Positions 1-12,963 of a stretch of DNA of 64,000 nt are shown here, in pieces. This DNA comes from Allacma fusca. Lineage: Eukaryota > Arthropoda > Collembola > Symphypleona > Sminthuridae. The notes under the pieces were generated by a model. The model worked only from the letters and a program-made list of their open reading frames with translations. It did not search any database and was not told the DNA's origin. The translations under genes were made by a program, and so were the position numbers. The stretch covers positions 7,965,060 through 8,029,059 of the forward strand of contig OX359247.1 of assembly GCA_947179485.1 (NCBI GenBank), in the 5' to 3' direction. Within the stretch, counting starts at the first letter, position 1, and the number at the start of each line of letters is the position of its first letter.

Positions 1-408
1 TATCAAGACGGGACGGGCTTCTGGCATATACAATTTATATGTACACCACATATGGGATAAAATCCACGGAAAAAGTTGGCAGAAGTTCATTATGGTAAAT
101 GCAAATGTAGCAACACTTTGCGGGATACGGAGTGCGAGTGGAAATGAGGATATCATTATGTAGCATTTTCTCTTCAGTGCCTCCAACCCCGGTTTCCCAC
201 ACCCACCCGATACTCCCAATGAATATGGACAAACACTAATATATGAGAGAAAGGACTTTCACTTGGAAAAAGTAAAGAGGATGTTATATGAAGGGAAAAA
301 TGAAGCCTTGTCTAGCTTGCTTGGTTTGATAGCTAAATGCTTTTATCTCGCCCCTCCGAATACTCCTACTCCAAGCATAACTTATACTGTACAAGAAAAG
401 AGCCAGAT

Positions 409-411
<3 letters not shown>

Positions 412-457
<46 letters not shown>

Positions 458-458
458 G
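412..458. repeat. (GA)n microsatellite
   Basis: A pure GA run covers 412-449. One C interrupts it before four more AG units. Confidence 0.97.
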
Positions 459-1079
459 TAGAACCGAACAGTAGTTATCTTGTTTCAGTTAGTTTGGAGT
501 TTTTTCCTGGCGGTGGGCGTCAGACTATTTAAATATGGAATTTTCCCTTCCTCTCCGCCAGCCTCTAGCTTTGCTGATTAAATGTCCGCACTACACACAT
601 ATGTATAATTACGCATAATGAAGGTACATACATAGCATCACTTATACGCACCTTTATTATTATAGTACCCAAATGGGCATGACTATCACATCCTAGAGTC
701 CTGCCACTTGAATAACTTATCATGTAGTATTTTTTCAATTTCAAAAGCTTCCGTCATATGTATGTTCACAGATAGGCAGAGACGTATAATTATTGCATAC
801 CATCATACAGACCACACACAGCTAATTCTGCAAGTGTAGCTAAATATGAGGACATCTTACACGCAATTATCTCCAGCAAGGAGAGCTGAGAGCCTCATGA
901 ATGATGCGAGCATAAATAAGTTTTTGTACAGACCACCGGTTTCTCATTACTCTACTCGTTAGGAGTCTATAGTTTGTTCTTGTTAAATTTAATTCAAAGC
1001 GTTTAGTATCCATACATGTACATGTGTACACTTACTCACGGTTAAGAATAGTGACGAGCGAATTTGTAAGCCGCTTTCA

Positions 1080-1111
1080 CTCTCTCTCTCTCTCTCTCTC
1101 ACTCTCTCTCT
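1080..1111. repeat. (CT)n microsatellite
   Basis: CT run interrupted by a single A at 1101. Confidence 0.97.
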
Positions 1112-1677
1112 ACGCTGTAAATTTCCTATGTAAGGACTTTAAAAAATGAAATGCCGTTTAGAATTGTGGTCACTGGAGTAAATTACAATGCTTGGAGCGC
1201 TCTCTACTTGAAACCCTGTCATTTTAAAGGGAGATGTTCCAGAGCCAAATGTATTTTTAGAACATGTTACTTCATTGAAATAAGATGAATCATATTTATT
1301 TAAATGACGGTTCAATGAAATTTCTCTCCACCTTGTATTCTTAATACTGATGGTTTCGTATTCCAATGGCCCTGTATTCTAATTAGACTCGACCGCTTTC
1401 TATTAATTATACCAGTTAAGGATTTTGGCTCCATAAGTTGGCTCCGTAAGTGAAATACACTGCAATGAGAACTAGTTAGTAGGGGAGAAACCCATGAGGG
1501 ACATAGAAAATAACACAGCATGTCTCAAGTCTGACTCTGAAGGTAATTAAAATAGCAAACGAGGCATAGATAACAAACTGGATGGGCGCTTAACCAAGCA
1601 AAAATTGACTGGAGTAATTTGTCCCGGGAAAGACTTGTTCCTACAATTAATGACTTTTCCTCCAGCTTGTCCATTTG

Positions 1678-1680
<3 letters not shown>

Positions 1681-1729
<49 letters not shown>
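1681..1729. repeat. (CT)n microsatellite
   Basis: Uninterrupted CT run of about 49 bp, one of the longest pure CT arrays in the window. It makes an artefactual Ser-Leu open frame. Confidence 0.98.
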
Positions 1730-1731
<2 letters not shown>

Positions 1732-3991
1732 CTATGACCGTTTATATGCACACCACAGTGGGAAACCTCATCACTAAACTTTTCCTTTGATATCCCTGAG
1801 AACGCTCACCAACGTGCAAACTGAAACTCGCTCTTTAACAACATTAACTGACAGAAATTACTGGATTTAACTAGTACCGTGGGACTTTCAAAAAGCATAA
1901 AATTTCGACAGATGTTCCTGATTCGGTCAAATTGACCAAATGGGGAATATTCCTCCGTCACCACTAGTACAGTAACTCCACACTCCCCTCCTCTTCTTTA
2001 ATTCCTTCATTTGCACCTTAAAACATGTGTGTCATGGGCTCCAAATGGAAAAACCCCAGAGATCTGTCAAGCCTTGTAAATTCTCCTGTCACCTTCCCAA
2101 AAGTTTTTCCCGGGGACTACACACATCCTCAATGACTTGAGTCAGATGAAAGTTCAAGAGGGGAGTTTATATCTATCTACTCCTTGCTCACTAATTTCTA
2201 AATATATTTAATTGCTCTGGAATCCCTCGCGTGCAAGGTACCCGACTGGAAATGACTACTTAACTACAGGACTTATAGCTCCCGCTGGAAATGATGAAGG
2301 AGATAAGAATTCCCTTCCAAGCCCAGACGTCGCCTTTGTCATACCATGAGGGCGGTCATATATGTCAGGGATGTGTTCTCAGTAAACAAATGGAGTTAGA
2401 AACATGCGAAACGAGAACATGTCATCACCCAACTTATCAGCAACACTTGTCATACTACACAAGATTTTAAGTTTTTGTAGCCCTGTTAAAACCCGGGGAT
2501 GTAAACTTGTTCCAAGCGGAGAGAAACTCCACCTATAAATAGCATTGGAGGAGTAATTAGTTTGCCCATTGAGCCTTGTTCCCCCAAAGTTAGTGCAGGA
2601 TAATTGCCAAGTGCTCTTTTATTGCAACAAATATATGAGGAACTTTGGTCTTGCCTCAATTTTGTCCTCTTCCCTTCCACATGTTCTTCCACAATGCTAT
2701 ATTTACTTTAATTTGAGGACCCATTCCTGAATCATGCAGAGTGCCCTGAACAATACGGAGCCTGTACTAAATACTCATACTATATATGTAATTACAGTTT
2801 CTCTCAGGACTCTTCCCAGGCCTGTAGTAATACCAGCCGGGGGCATATCTACATGTAAGTCCAAGAGCTCGTCTATGCTTGTGACAGCATCCAGCCTTCA
2901 AATGCATAGACAGCAAATAGTACATAGCACAAACAGTAATAGTTCTGATGTACATACGTAAGTACATGCATACATTGTTCATGTATAAACCCTAGACTCG
3001 GAAGCCTACATAATTGCAGTAAATAAATATGTGCATCCCACCCATCCAAGCGGATGTAGAACTGAAGGCGCCTCCATAAAAATTTTACACGCCTGGTGAT
3101 GGTGGAATGCAGTGCGTGAGATGCTCCAAACATTCATTCTGCTCCCGACCACATAGAATCACAACTAAATCCTTGGTGTTTCGTGTCAAAGTCTAATTTA
3201 ATTCTGAGTTCAATTTGATTTCCAATGACGTTAACTAGCCAACAAACCATGGTCTAGATATATCTACATGTGAGTATTTTCCCTAAGAATTAAATCCGGT
3301 GAAGTCACACCACACTGGATATGCTTTCTCTTACTTTCACCCCTTCAAATATAGATAAATACATACATACGTATATGGTCCTCTAGACCACAAACTCCTA
3401 TTCACAGTGCATAACATATTCCCATGTAATTTGAAATTCAGTAATCTCTCCGGCTTAATGGAAAATTACGTAATTCAATGATTGTAAACCTCATGGGGTT
3501 ACTCCATACGGTTTCAGCTAACGGCTCCACTTGAGTCCTGTAGATTATGTAGGAAATAGTGATTGGAGCAAAGAAATAAGCGAAAGGTTCGTGCAAGTTA
3601 CGAAGCGTGGTCTGTACGTACATATAACGCAGAGTAATAGCATACATATGTGTGTGTATCCACTTCAAATGGTTTCCCTCTTAGCATGCTATACTCGTAG
3701 AAACAAATTTGCTCAAAGTTACATACATATAATTATACATATGTAGATATGTATCTAGAGTATATATGAGTTGTCAGGGTAAAAATTGAAATTGAGTCTT
3801 TACATTTACAATTGGACCATTACCTGGAAAAAATGTGATGTGAGGTAATGTGTGCCGTGGACTAAAATGAGTATAGAAAGGAAATACAAGAGAAAGTATT
3901 TGTCCGTATCATGGTACAGTATCTACATGATGGGTACAGGAACATAACAACACATAAGTACATTAAATCCAGTATTTTAGGGCCATTTGAG

Positions 3992-4224
3992 TCTTCCTTG
4001 ACTTGAGTAACTTCTGGGATCCCATTGAACGGCGAGGAGTACTTTGTAGTCGGGAAGAGCTCACAATCAGAGGTAGCAGAGGACGAGAGCAGAGCCCAAA
4101 TGACAAATTGATTAGAGACAGATTCAGTAAAAATTTTGTCCGTAGGATTTCTTTTGACAAAAGGAAAGACCCTCGTGGCATTGTGGAGCCAATGTCCCGC
4201 TTAATAATGCCTGTCTATTTTCAA
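3992..4224 (+). other. Unrecognised open stretch ending at a consensus donor
   Basis: About 77 codons are open on the plus strand. They are rich in arginine and slightly richer in GC than the flanks, and include RDRFSKNFVRRISFDKRKD. The stretch ends with TTTCAA followed directly by GTAAGT, a full consensus donor, three codons before an in-frame stop. The upstream AG (atttgag) is a weak acceptor. It lies on the strand opposite to the ASPP exon and about 0.8 kb from it. I recognise no family. If real, it would be an exon of a gene nested in the ASPP intron. Chance is the more likely explanation. Confidence 0.18.
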
Positions 4225-5014
4225 GTAAGTCTTTAACTCTTGAACTCCATATGAGACTTCAAAGGCTACGTGCTTAGATCACGCAAGAACAATGAATTGA
4301 ACGTTCCGTTCCGTCGATTCAATTTGAAAATTAGTTTTGCTCTTTCTTTCACTAACATAATTTTTTTTTCGCTGCCTGTCCTCTCCCTCTTTTTCCAGTT
4401 CCCTCCAAGACTGGCTTTCTCCATTGAAACCCATTCTTTCTCCCCCCCCAACTTCCATGAGCTTCACATTTTACGAATGCTTGGATTTTCCTAGGGATTT
4501 TATTCATTAGGATTCCCAACCACGTCACGAACATAAAGGTAGACATGAGGGTAATGAGCCTGGGTAGTTTCCCTTTCTTCGGACATCAAGGAATTACGGG
4601 GGGAAAAAATCAATTCAGTACGTATGTACATATGCAATTTTGGCGACATTTACTCCAACCTCTGAAATGTCTTCTACATACTAGGAGTTTCATAATATAC
4701 TTGATAGCCTTTCACAACTATTCAACCATATTGGAACCCATGGAAAGAAATCAATGTAGCTTAGAATTGGATTTTTCAGAGACTAGTTTAATCATGTCCA
4801 CCAAAGAATGCTCCACTAGCTGGATCCGTTATTAAGTACGATAGAGTGTCGGAGTGGGCTTTTAAAACTCCATCGTTACATCGTGTTGGTTCATATGAGC
4901 ATTTCTTTTTAGTAGCTAAATATAGGAGGTCTTTCATCTTGTACTTACAGGGAACGGACAAGGGAAATTTCATGTCAAAAAAAAAAGTATGGGAGGAAAA
5001 AATAGGGGGAAATT

Positions 5015-5020
5015 CCTTAC
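5015..5020 (-). other. 5' splice site (GTAAGG) of the ASPP exon
   Basis: The minus strand reads CACTCA|GTAAGG, a near-consensus donor. It lies just after the point where similarity to vertebrate ASPP weakens (after RALRGKV plus about ten residues). The frame beyond it continues for about 78 codons, but these show no ASPP similarity. Confidence 0.8.
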
Positions 5021-5270
5021 TGAGTGCAGCATTGGCCCCACGGTTGTTGTGAACTTTCCCTCTTAAGGCTCGGAGTTTTCTCAAGCGATCTTCCTGTGTG
5101 GCGACTTTATCCCGAAGTCGATGGAGCCGTTCAGCTTCACCCCCCGACTTGAGGAAACGAAGTCTTTGAGCTTTGGCCGCCAGGAGCTGCTCCTGAGTTT
5201 CCAACTGTCGGGCTTGACGGGCTGCCATCGTCTCCAGTTCTGATATGCTCAGCCCGCAAGTCTCCGGTAT
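5021..5270 (-). CDS. Internal exon of an ASPP-family gene (coiled-coil segment)
   Basis: The exon codes for 83 whole codons plus one base. The stretch SELETMAARQARQLETQEQ lines up with SELQDMAARQQQQIENQQQ of human ASPP1, recalled from memory. The match continues through LLAAKAQRLRFLK (ASPP1 MLVAKEQRLHFLK) and ends with RLRKLRALRGKV (ASPP1 KLKKIRAMRGQV). In the family this helical segment follows the N-terminal RA-like domain and precedes the proline-rich, ankyrin and SH3 parts. ASPP1/2 bind p53-family proteins and PP1 and act in apoptosis and cell polarity. The acceptor reads aatattacag after a pyrimidine-rich tract, and the donor is GTAAGG. The exon enters in phase 0 and leaves in phase 1. 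The enclosing open frame runs past both ends, but that extra part is intronic. The vertebrate proteins have about six more residues after FLK. The neighbouring exons are not recognised in this window. The match cannot separate ASPP1 from ASPP2, as expected for an invertebrate with a single copy. Confidence 0.93.
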
Positions 5271-5310
5271 CTGTAATATTTGGAGAGAAAGATACTTAAA
5301 ATTCAATTTA
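5271..5310 (-). other. 3' splice site and pyrimidine tract of the ASPP exon
   Basis: On the minus strand this reads ...tatctttctctccaaatattacag and then the exon. It has a TC-rich tract and a TTACAG acceptor, which fixes the exon start at 5270. No second AG lies between the tract and the acceptor. Confidence 0.85.
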
Positions 5311-8300
5311 GGTACTCGCGACTTATGGGGAACCAGACGTCCCATAGATTTTACCCTGCAGATAGGTATCTATCTATCTCCGTCGTCATTGTACAGTATG
5401 CTCCAAGACATATGTAGATAGATATGCTCTAGTATCTACTTATAAGAAATAGCGTCGACAACTTCAAAGTATCACAGTTTTTCCAAGCTGCCAAAACATG
5501 ATGATACCTCGGGAAATGCGAGGGAGATGTGAAGAACCTTGGTTTCCTTCATGCTCAACATTAGATGTCCCCATGTGGCCAATTACATAAATTTAGCCAT
5601 CAAAATCTCACCAACATGCTCCAAAAAAACATACACTTGTCATCCTGAGTCAGCCCTGGGTGCATCTGTACCCAGCAGTTTAGCCAGTATTAGTCCACGG
5701 AGTCATTCAAGTCGGGTGGGGAAAAGCAAATGAAGAAACTCCTCTCGGAAATGTATACAAAAGAAACGAGGGTAGGGAGAACAGAGACGTGGAAAGTTGG
5801 AGTTGTGTAAGTTATATCACTTTCCTATCTCCCCCGTCATCCAAATTGACAGGACAAGTGGTTTTGCTCCGAGTTTTGTTATAACTATATCTATACGTAG
5901 TAACACCATGTTCCTGCACTTTACACACCCGCGTCCGGAAACACAGGGAGGCATAAGAACAGCTGATTGGCAAGTCTGCCAATAATATTCGCTCCGGCCG
6001 TTCACCACAGTTGTGTTTTATAGCTGTAACGTGAATCGCATCATTATTTCCCTCTCCGTCTGCTCCTCTCGTCTCTGTGACACACAGGGACGAGTCCCCG
6101 GCTCTCCTACCTCAATCTCTCCCCCAAAATATTTTAGCTTTCTTTCCAGACATTAAGGTGAAGGTGTCTAAAGGGACTTTCATTCCTAATGCTTGACTCT
6201 GTGCATTCCACAGTAGATGACTGTATCTACTTCTCTTATGCGTAACACTTTCCCCTTCAAGTTTACAATTCAAGGATACTGTATCTTACTTTGAGCCTCC
6301 ATCCCTTGATTTACTATAACAAACGAGACTCACATTATTCTGTTTTTTTTCTTCTGAAGTTTACCAACAAACAAAATTACCTCCAGAACTGCATTTCCAA
6401 TTACATTACGCTCAGGTACTGTAAAGGAAACTCCATAGATACATTTGGGAAAATACAGTTGGGCTCTATAACCAAAGATGGAGAAAGCTTAGGAGAAAGC
6501 AAAGGAAAGTTCCGAAAGAACCTTCCCTTCACTCTGCTTTCATTTGGGAAGGAAATCTCTCTTTTTTAATGGGATTGATCATGGAGCCAGACGAGCTTTC
6601 TCTTGAATTTCTGTCCAAAATTATCTTGACAATGCACTACAGTGTTTTCCATTGTAGTTGCATTTCACGTATACTGTATCTATATATATCTACATATGTT
6701 AGTACGACTATACTACTCCTTGATGACCTTTGACGGAGTCAGATGATGTTTCAAGTTACATCTGTTTGAAGTAGGCTCCATTCCTCTTTCTCACAATGCT
6801 TGGAGCCAAACGAGAGAAAGCAGGGAAAAAATGGTTCAGCTACTACTAGTACCCATTCCTTTCAAGGTATCAAAATTTGCTAGCTTCGCAAGAGGCCTAG
6901 AGGAAAGGGGGTGGGAGCTTCTTGCTAATTATTTCCTGAATTTTCAGAAGCAGTAACAAATCCCGCAGATCATTAAACCAGTGAGGAGTATAAAAGTCCC
7001 AGAAAAATAAATCCCAGAAGGCACGTGTGCAAAATAAATAACATATGCGTCCTTGGCTACAAAATGGATACGACGGTAGTGTTGATGTTTCTGACCAGTA
7101 CACGAAGCCTCCCAAGATATAGTTTCCGGAATTAAAATAGGGACTAATTTGTTTGAAAGGAGAGATTTTTGATACCTCTGGATAAATAGGGGAATACTCT
7201 TAGTTTTGCTACTTCCCCACTCTGGCTTCCAGCCACATATGTATGTACAAGCTGGGCCTATAGGCTCTGGCGCACGTTGTCCCTCGTAATTACATATGTA
7301 GCGACATGTGAGCATGTTTGTGGAGTATTGTCAGAAAGGGGAGAAGAATCAAGCCCAAGTAAATTTCCTCACTTGGGCCTCCAGCTGTGCTACTCTCCAC
7401 GTAGTGTGCTGAATTTACACTGTTCCAGTAAAGGCCTGCTGTTCTGTATTATTACACTATTTTTCATATATATCTCTCTCTCCCTATAACGTACATCCCT
7501 ACAGGAGCCTAACCCACGTCGGAGTTTATACCTTGAGTTACAAGTTCGGACGGGTACAGTCTGAACCGTCGGAGCTTTTCATGTGTACTATTTGCAAAAA
7601 CAGACGGTTTCCCAGGTTCCTCCGTGCATGACGTACACACTCCGCTCTCCTTGAAACATTTAATGTTTATACAAGTAAAATTGTGAAATGCCATATGAGC
7701 CCCATAGATAGTAGTAGACGGGTCTTTATACAAAGTTAACAAAGTCATAAAATTAAGTGAAAACTTTTGGTGCTAGGGAAGGATTCAACTCACTATCTCC
7801 TCACCGTATGTGTCTTAATCTTTACAAACAAATTGCTTGTAATCGTGAAACGACCTTATTTGATGGTAAATTAGCAAATGCTGACTTTCTCATTACATGA
7901 GGAACAGGGAATCTTGTACAAGGGAAGTCTCAAGGCTCAATTACGGACGGACGGAAGGCCCTGAGACTCCATGGAGATAGACAAACATACAACATACATT
8001 AAACTCAATAATCTTTGGATTTAGTTGTGACAAGTCCTATTTTAAATCTGTCTCCTACTCACCCTCCCGTGTGCTTCTGCTCTGCGAGGGGTGAGGGAGT
8101 AGTAATAGGAGCCTTCGAGAGACGGAGGATGAGCTGGAGAGCATATCACATTTTTTCTCCTAATAATGGTTTAATGCACTTGACTCTGCCCCTCATTTTG
8201 GAAAATGAATGTGGGCTCGAAAATTTGTGAATTTCCAGTTGGCAGTGCCCATCCGCAATAAAATTCCATGGGATGCAAAAGATTCTCCCACTAACTCTAT

Positions 8301-8324
8301 TATGTAAAAATAATTATGATGAAA

Positions 8325-8342
8325 CTCTCTCTCTCTCTCTCT
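8325..8342. repeat. (CT)n microsatellite
   Basis: Nine CT units. Confidence 0.93.
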
Positions 8343-9125
8343 GATTCCTTAAGGCAATTAGATAGCCCATATATATTGTTCGCTGGAGGATATGGGAAGA
8401 GTGTGGAGAGAGCCTCATCCCATACTACTAGCAACAATTTATTCCCTCTCCCATGATGATCCTCCATAATTAAATGAATCAAACTTTTCCCAGTAATCAC
8501 AGTCACAAAGACCCCGCAGAAGAGGAGCCTCTCCCTTACTTCCATATCCTGGCCCAAGACTGACTCTGAATAAGTTCCAACGTACTGTATGTATCTACTA
8601 TCTACACATCCCACTTCCAATAGGCTCAGCACCCTGGCTTTGATATCACAACGCTCGTGAATTGTTGTAAACTAATATTATTTTATTACAGCATGAATCT
8701 TACCACGGGATACAATTTTCTGGCTAAAGTTTTAAATTTCAGGATTCCTTCCAACTCTCCCGGTCACAAAATTATACCAATTATACACCGTAGTATATAT
8801 ATTGAGGCGAGGGGAAATTTATGATGATCCTCCCATCCACTATAGTTCTTTCATTTGAAATTGTATTGTAGAATCAAACCATGATCAGAACTGTGTGGAC
8901 ATTTTTAAACTCAGTTCGAGTTTAGAGACTTATGAGGGGTAATATGTTCCCAGTGTTGGAAGTTTTTGCAAGTATTTGCACTCCAGTCTCGTAAAATGTT
9001 TTACAGGGTGGCTTGGGAGTGTACAGGAGTAAAGTAGCCATGTAGTTACCTACGGTTGTAAATCAAAATAAATAAATGTACATCCCCATAAACTTTGAAG
9101 TTCCAGCAGTCTCTACCTTGTGTAC

Positions 9126-9153
9126 TTTGTTTTTTGTTTTTTGTTTTTTTTTG
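9126..9153. repeat. (TTTTTTG)n T-rich tract
   Basis: Short tandem of TTTTTTG-like units, read as its A-rich complement on the minus strand. I see no element body attached and no clear flanking duplication, so it is not called a retroposon tail. Confidence 0.8.
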
Positions 9154-11549
9154 AAATAAATAAATACGGAATTTATTTCCTGTTCCCTGAAAGCTTCCCC
9201 TGTTCTTTCCCCTAAAACTCAACAGAGCCTTCATGGGTCATTGGAGGGAATAAACAAGAAGGGCAAGGGCTTATTGTGAAATATTACGGGATGCTAACTC
9301 ACTCAAGGAGCCTCCAGTATCCCAAAGCTGACACCGGAGAGAGCTTTCCCACAATGTTATGATCCGACCCGTCCCGTCACCTTGCCTTAGCAGAGTTATG
9401 ACTACACACGAGGGGACTCAACAAAAAAAAAATGTACCACACGTATTTATCATCCCTCTCTCCGTCCACCGGGGTGCACATATTTTAACATTATTTTTGC
9501 TTCAAGAAAAGTTCTGACCTGTAATGCAATCTTGGGGAGAACATACAACTCAAAGTAATGTTTACTACACTGCAGATGATATCTAAAGATAAATTGCATT
9601 TGTTCCACAACTTGCAACGGATCTTCGTGTTAGGAACAGCTATCCAAGTGTATGCACGTCTGTTCCCCCCTCCTAATAATAATGTATGTCTCATGTACAG
9701 GCTGAGTGCTTCGTCCTACCTTCAAACACAACAGTAAATAGATACAGTCATATGTAGATATGTATGGAGGAGTCCCATACTATAGTGCAGAAATGTACAT
9801 ATAATATCAGACAACTGTATAAATAGCTACAAGACATGTGCAGTGGATCCTATTACGACTGCTGCAGCGGTACCATCTTAAAATACAAGACACTAGTCAG
9901 ATTTCCAGTTTCTCAGGAATCTCAGGAAGTAACGTAACGAGACAAGTTGGAGGAAAATAATAAATGGGAAAAGTTTCCCGTCTTTTTCCCTGTGAAAAAT
10001 GAATGTCCAGCTCGTCACATCTCATTTGATCTGGGTGTTCGGGGTGTGTGGTTTTATTTAACCTCCATACTTTTTTTCCCTCATGATGACAGCATGCTAG
10101 TCACAACATTAAAAAAGATATCGTCGGATTTTCCCTCTCCTCTCCACTCCCTCCTCATCATCCGACAAGAAGGTGGGGAATGGGTTTTCTTAGACTATCA
10201 GAGCATTTAATCCCCCTCTTTATACAAAGCACTTCCAGCTTTTCAAAAAGTGCGAACAAGTGGAACTTCTTGGGTGTTGCTCCTCTCACTCTTCCTCTAT
10301 TCAGTGGAGGTTCTACTCCAGCTACAACTGACGTCGTTTTAATTCCCTGTCCTCTTTCCTAGAACCTCCAGTAATTTACAATGGGAACCACGCTCCTAGT
10401 AATTTGAACGGAGGTTGAAGACCAGTCCTCCTTGAAACATTTTATAGCTTTCTCAGGAACATTTTTATATAAGATTTTATATTCGGGGAGGGTGTGTAGT
10501 AGCATGACATTACTCACTGGACTAGTATACAAAATACTCTATACATATAATTAATTATGTGTGGCATGCAGATACAGTACAATTTCATATACACTTAGAA
10601 TACTGTAGGAACACATACATAGAAAGCCATATACCTCATATAGAGAAAAAAAACAGCTTCTGGAGAATGAATGCTCCTTGTCATTTACGTATGGGAAACG
10701 TTTCATATTCTTTGAAGTTCCAGCTGTATCATACAGATACATAAAAATGCTAAGGTTTTGGAGGAGGAAGTTGAGCAAAGAAAAAGTAGCTCTAGAAAGA
10801 ACGATAATTCGAAGGTGAAAGTTTTCCCCGAGACCGTTTGCTCTAAAGCAAAGCTCCAGTAATTACTTGGATTGGTAATTTGTTAAGAAAACAATAGGAA
10901 TTTCTGGTCTAGTAGTTGTTGGGCTCCAAAGGGAAATGACTGCACAGTAAAGTCAGGATTGAGAACCAGTTGATCGGAAATATTCCCATAGATTTGACAA
11001 TATCTTCCCGTGAGTTGTGATTTACTCATAAACTTTCCCTCCGTGAGACAGCATTTTCTACCATAGCTTTTAAATGGGAAACACTAAATGACACTTTCTC
11101 CACAGAGTTGCTCCATTGCAGGCTCGGAATATCTACAGATACTAGCTATGATGTAGTTACTCAAATAGGGTCATACGTAACATCTACGATATGTAGGTAC
11201 ATACATACATAGTCATTTGTAATCTACAGGAACGTTGAGGAAGACAAACGTTATCTGTAGATCTATTTATGTACTTTTAACTGGCCATTGTTCACAGCCT
11301 GAGCGTCGAAGGCTGTTAAGAATCTAGTATTAAATAAAGGAAATAAAAAATATGGACAAAACGAGCCTCGGAGATAATTCAGGAGGGGAAAGTGACACCT
11401 TCAAAAAAATGGGATTTTTATAGATTTTTTTATATATTGCCGAAATTCCAAGGGAGAATTATCCTCAGTATATGCGATCATTGGTTTGAAAAATGAAGGA
11501 CTTAAAATTGTACTTTCACTCCTCAGAAGAGAGGGAGAGTGTAAGGGAG

Positions 11550-11565
11550 GAGAGAGAGAGAGAGA
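11550..11565. repeat. (GA)n followed by poly-A
   Basis: Eight GA units followed by an A run, within a purine-rich 50 bp. Confidence 0.9.
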
Positions 11566-12829
11566 AAAAAAAATAGAGAAAGTTGAAACTTAGAGACAAA
11601 TAAGTAATGGACCTACGACTTGAGTTTCATGATACTTTCATACTTTTACAAGTTTGGGCAGTAGTGTGGCAGTGGTGATGTCGATACGGGAGGTGGAGCA
11701 GAACAAAGTACTACCCATTACAGTCCTTTCTCTCCACAACTTCCTGTATGTACGTCAGTATGTGACCCGACAGTCATACATACACATGTACATATAGGCC
11801 GTACAGAGAAGTTACATTTAAACTTGTCTACCTATTTACAGATGGCTCCTTTTAAGACTTCCCTTGATTGATCTGAAAACTACGTGGTAACTTCATACTG
11901 ACACATAAATATCTCTAATGGGAACACAAATATATGAAAACTCCGAGGAGTAACTAAGAAGCCGGAGTAAGTTATTACCGGCAACTCCAGAATCCTTTCA
12001 CGGCCCTCCCTGATACGTTCGGCTACATTTGAAGAGACAAGTGGGGCAATTGTCACCCGACGTACACCATAGGACACCCATGTATGTATGTACCTATGTA
12101 CATGATTTTTTTCCCCCACTAACTTTTACTTTCCTCACCACCTTCCCCTATTAGTCACACTTGAGTGTGGACTTCTTATGAATGTAATTCCAGCTCCCAG
12201 TAGGTCCTCATTCTTGTCCTTCTTTCAGTTCCTTCCTACCGTCCAACAACTTGGCAGAGTTAGGAGACCACAAAAACTAACTCTGGCTGGAGGAGTAAAT
12301 TGTGTCAGGCATATGAGGACTATAGACAAGTGTGGACAATCATGAGGAGGAGAGGGCGAGAGAGGAAAAGGAATTCATTGGGGGGAAAACTAAGTCACAT
12401 TAGCCGGTGACTTGATAGGTGGTGAGGCAACAGTGCATGGTTATCCCCTTTCCTTGGACATGGTCAGAGTTCCCGATAAGATTTTCATTTTTATCCACCG
12501 TGAACAGATGCGATTTACGAGTCTCAGGGGCAAGTCTGTACTCCTTATTTCTTCTATCCTCACTTCTCAGTCAATATAAGTAACTTTCACTGGCATGAAC
12601 GTCCAACTTTCAACCGTGCACCTGAAAACTCAACACGTGCCAAGAAGACCTCCCTACCTTAGAACAATATTCGTACTATTCCCTGGCAACCTTCCCGTTA
12701 TAGTATACTGACAGGGCCTGCGGAGAGCACGTCTCTGAATTCAAAATATTATCGTTGCTTGTACAATTTGTCTAAATTGACACTGTCAATGGCACGACTC
12801 TAAATTTAAAATACGTAGAAAACATTTAG

Positions 12830-12903
12830 GGAATTACGGGTCTGTTGGGCTCCTGGAAAAATACCTGGACCATCTGTACAAAACCACCAACTCTAATTGG
12901 GAA
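12830..12903 (+). other. Possible 74-bp exon, unrecognised
   Basis: This short stretch has an upstream catttag acceptor and a consensus GTAAGT donor. It translates without a stop to a peptide including GLLEKYLDHLYKTTNSNWE. The pyrimidine tract before the acceptor is poor. Twenty-four codons carry little weight, and I know of no matching family. Confidence 0.12.
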
Positions 12904-12941
12904 GTAAGTTTGAATGAAATAAGCTAAAATCATTATGCTAC

Positions 12942-12963
12942 AGAGAGAGAGAGAGAGAGAGAA
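12942..12963. repeat. (AG)n microsatellite
   Basis: About ten AG units, directly downstream of the possible small exon ending at 12903. Confidence 0.95.

Larger units (their letters stand above)
1..5014. other. Non-coding DNA downstream of the ASPP exon
   Basis: This holds three long dinucleotide arrays, the TACATATGTA word at 3736 and one speculative plus-strand open stretch at 3992. I looked on the minus strand for the next ASPP segment (the helix with the EIEQMN / QQKQREL-type motif) and did not see it. It is probably intron running past the left edge. Confidence 0.6.

Noticed and set aside
1605-1790. Open frame with a long Ser-Leu run (similarly the His-Thr run at 25370-25765 and the Val-Cys run at 39026)
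   Set aside because: These are microsatellites read in frame, not proteins.
4788-5020. Continuation of the 185-codon frame beyond the ASPP exon donor
   Set aside because: ASPP similarity stops near the GTAAGG donor, and the rest is low-complexity or unrelated. It is read as intron.
7770-7815. tRNA-like T-arm (GTTGAATCC followed by TAGCACCA) on the minus strand
   Set aside because: No matching 5' acceptor stem, D-arm or anticodon arm could be built upstream. Chance resemblance.
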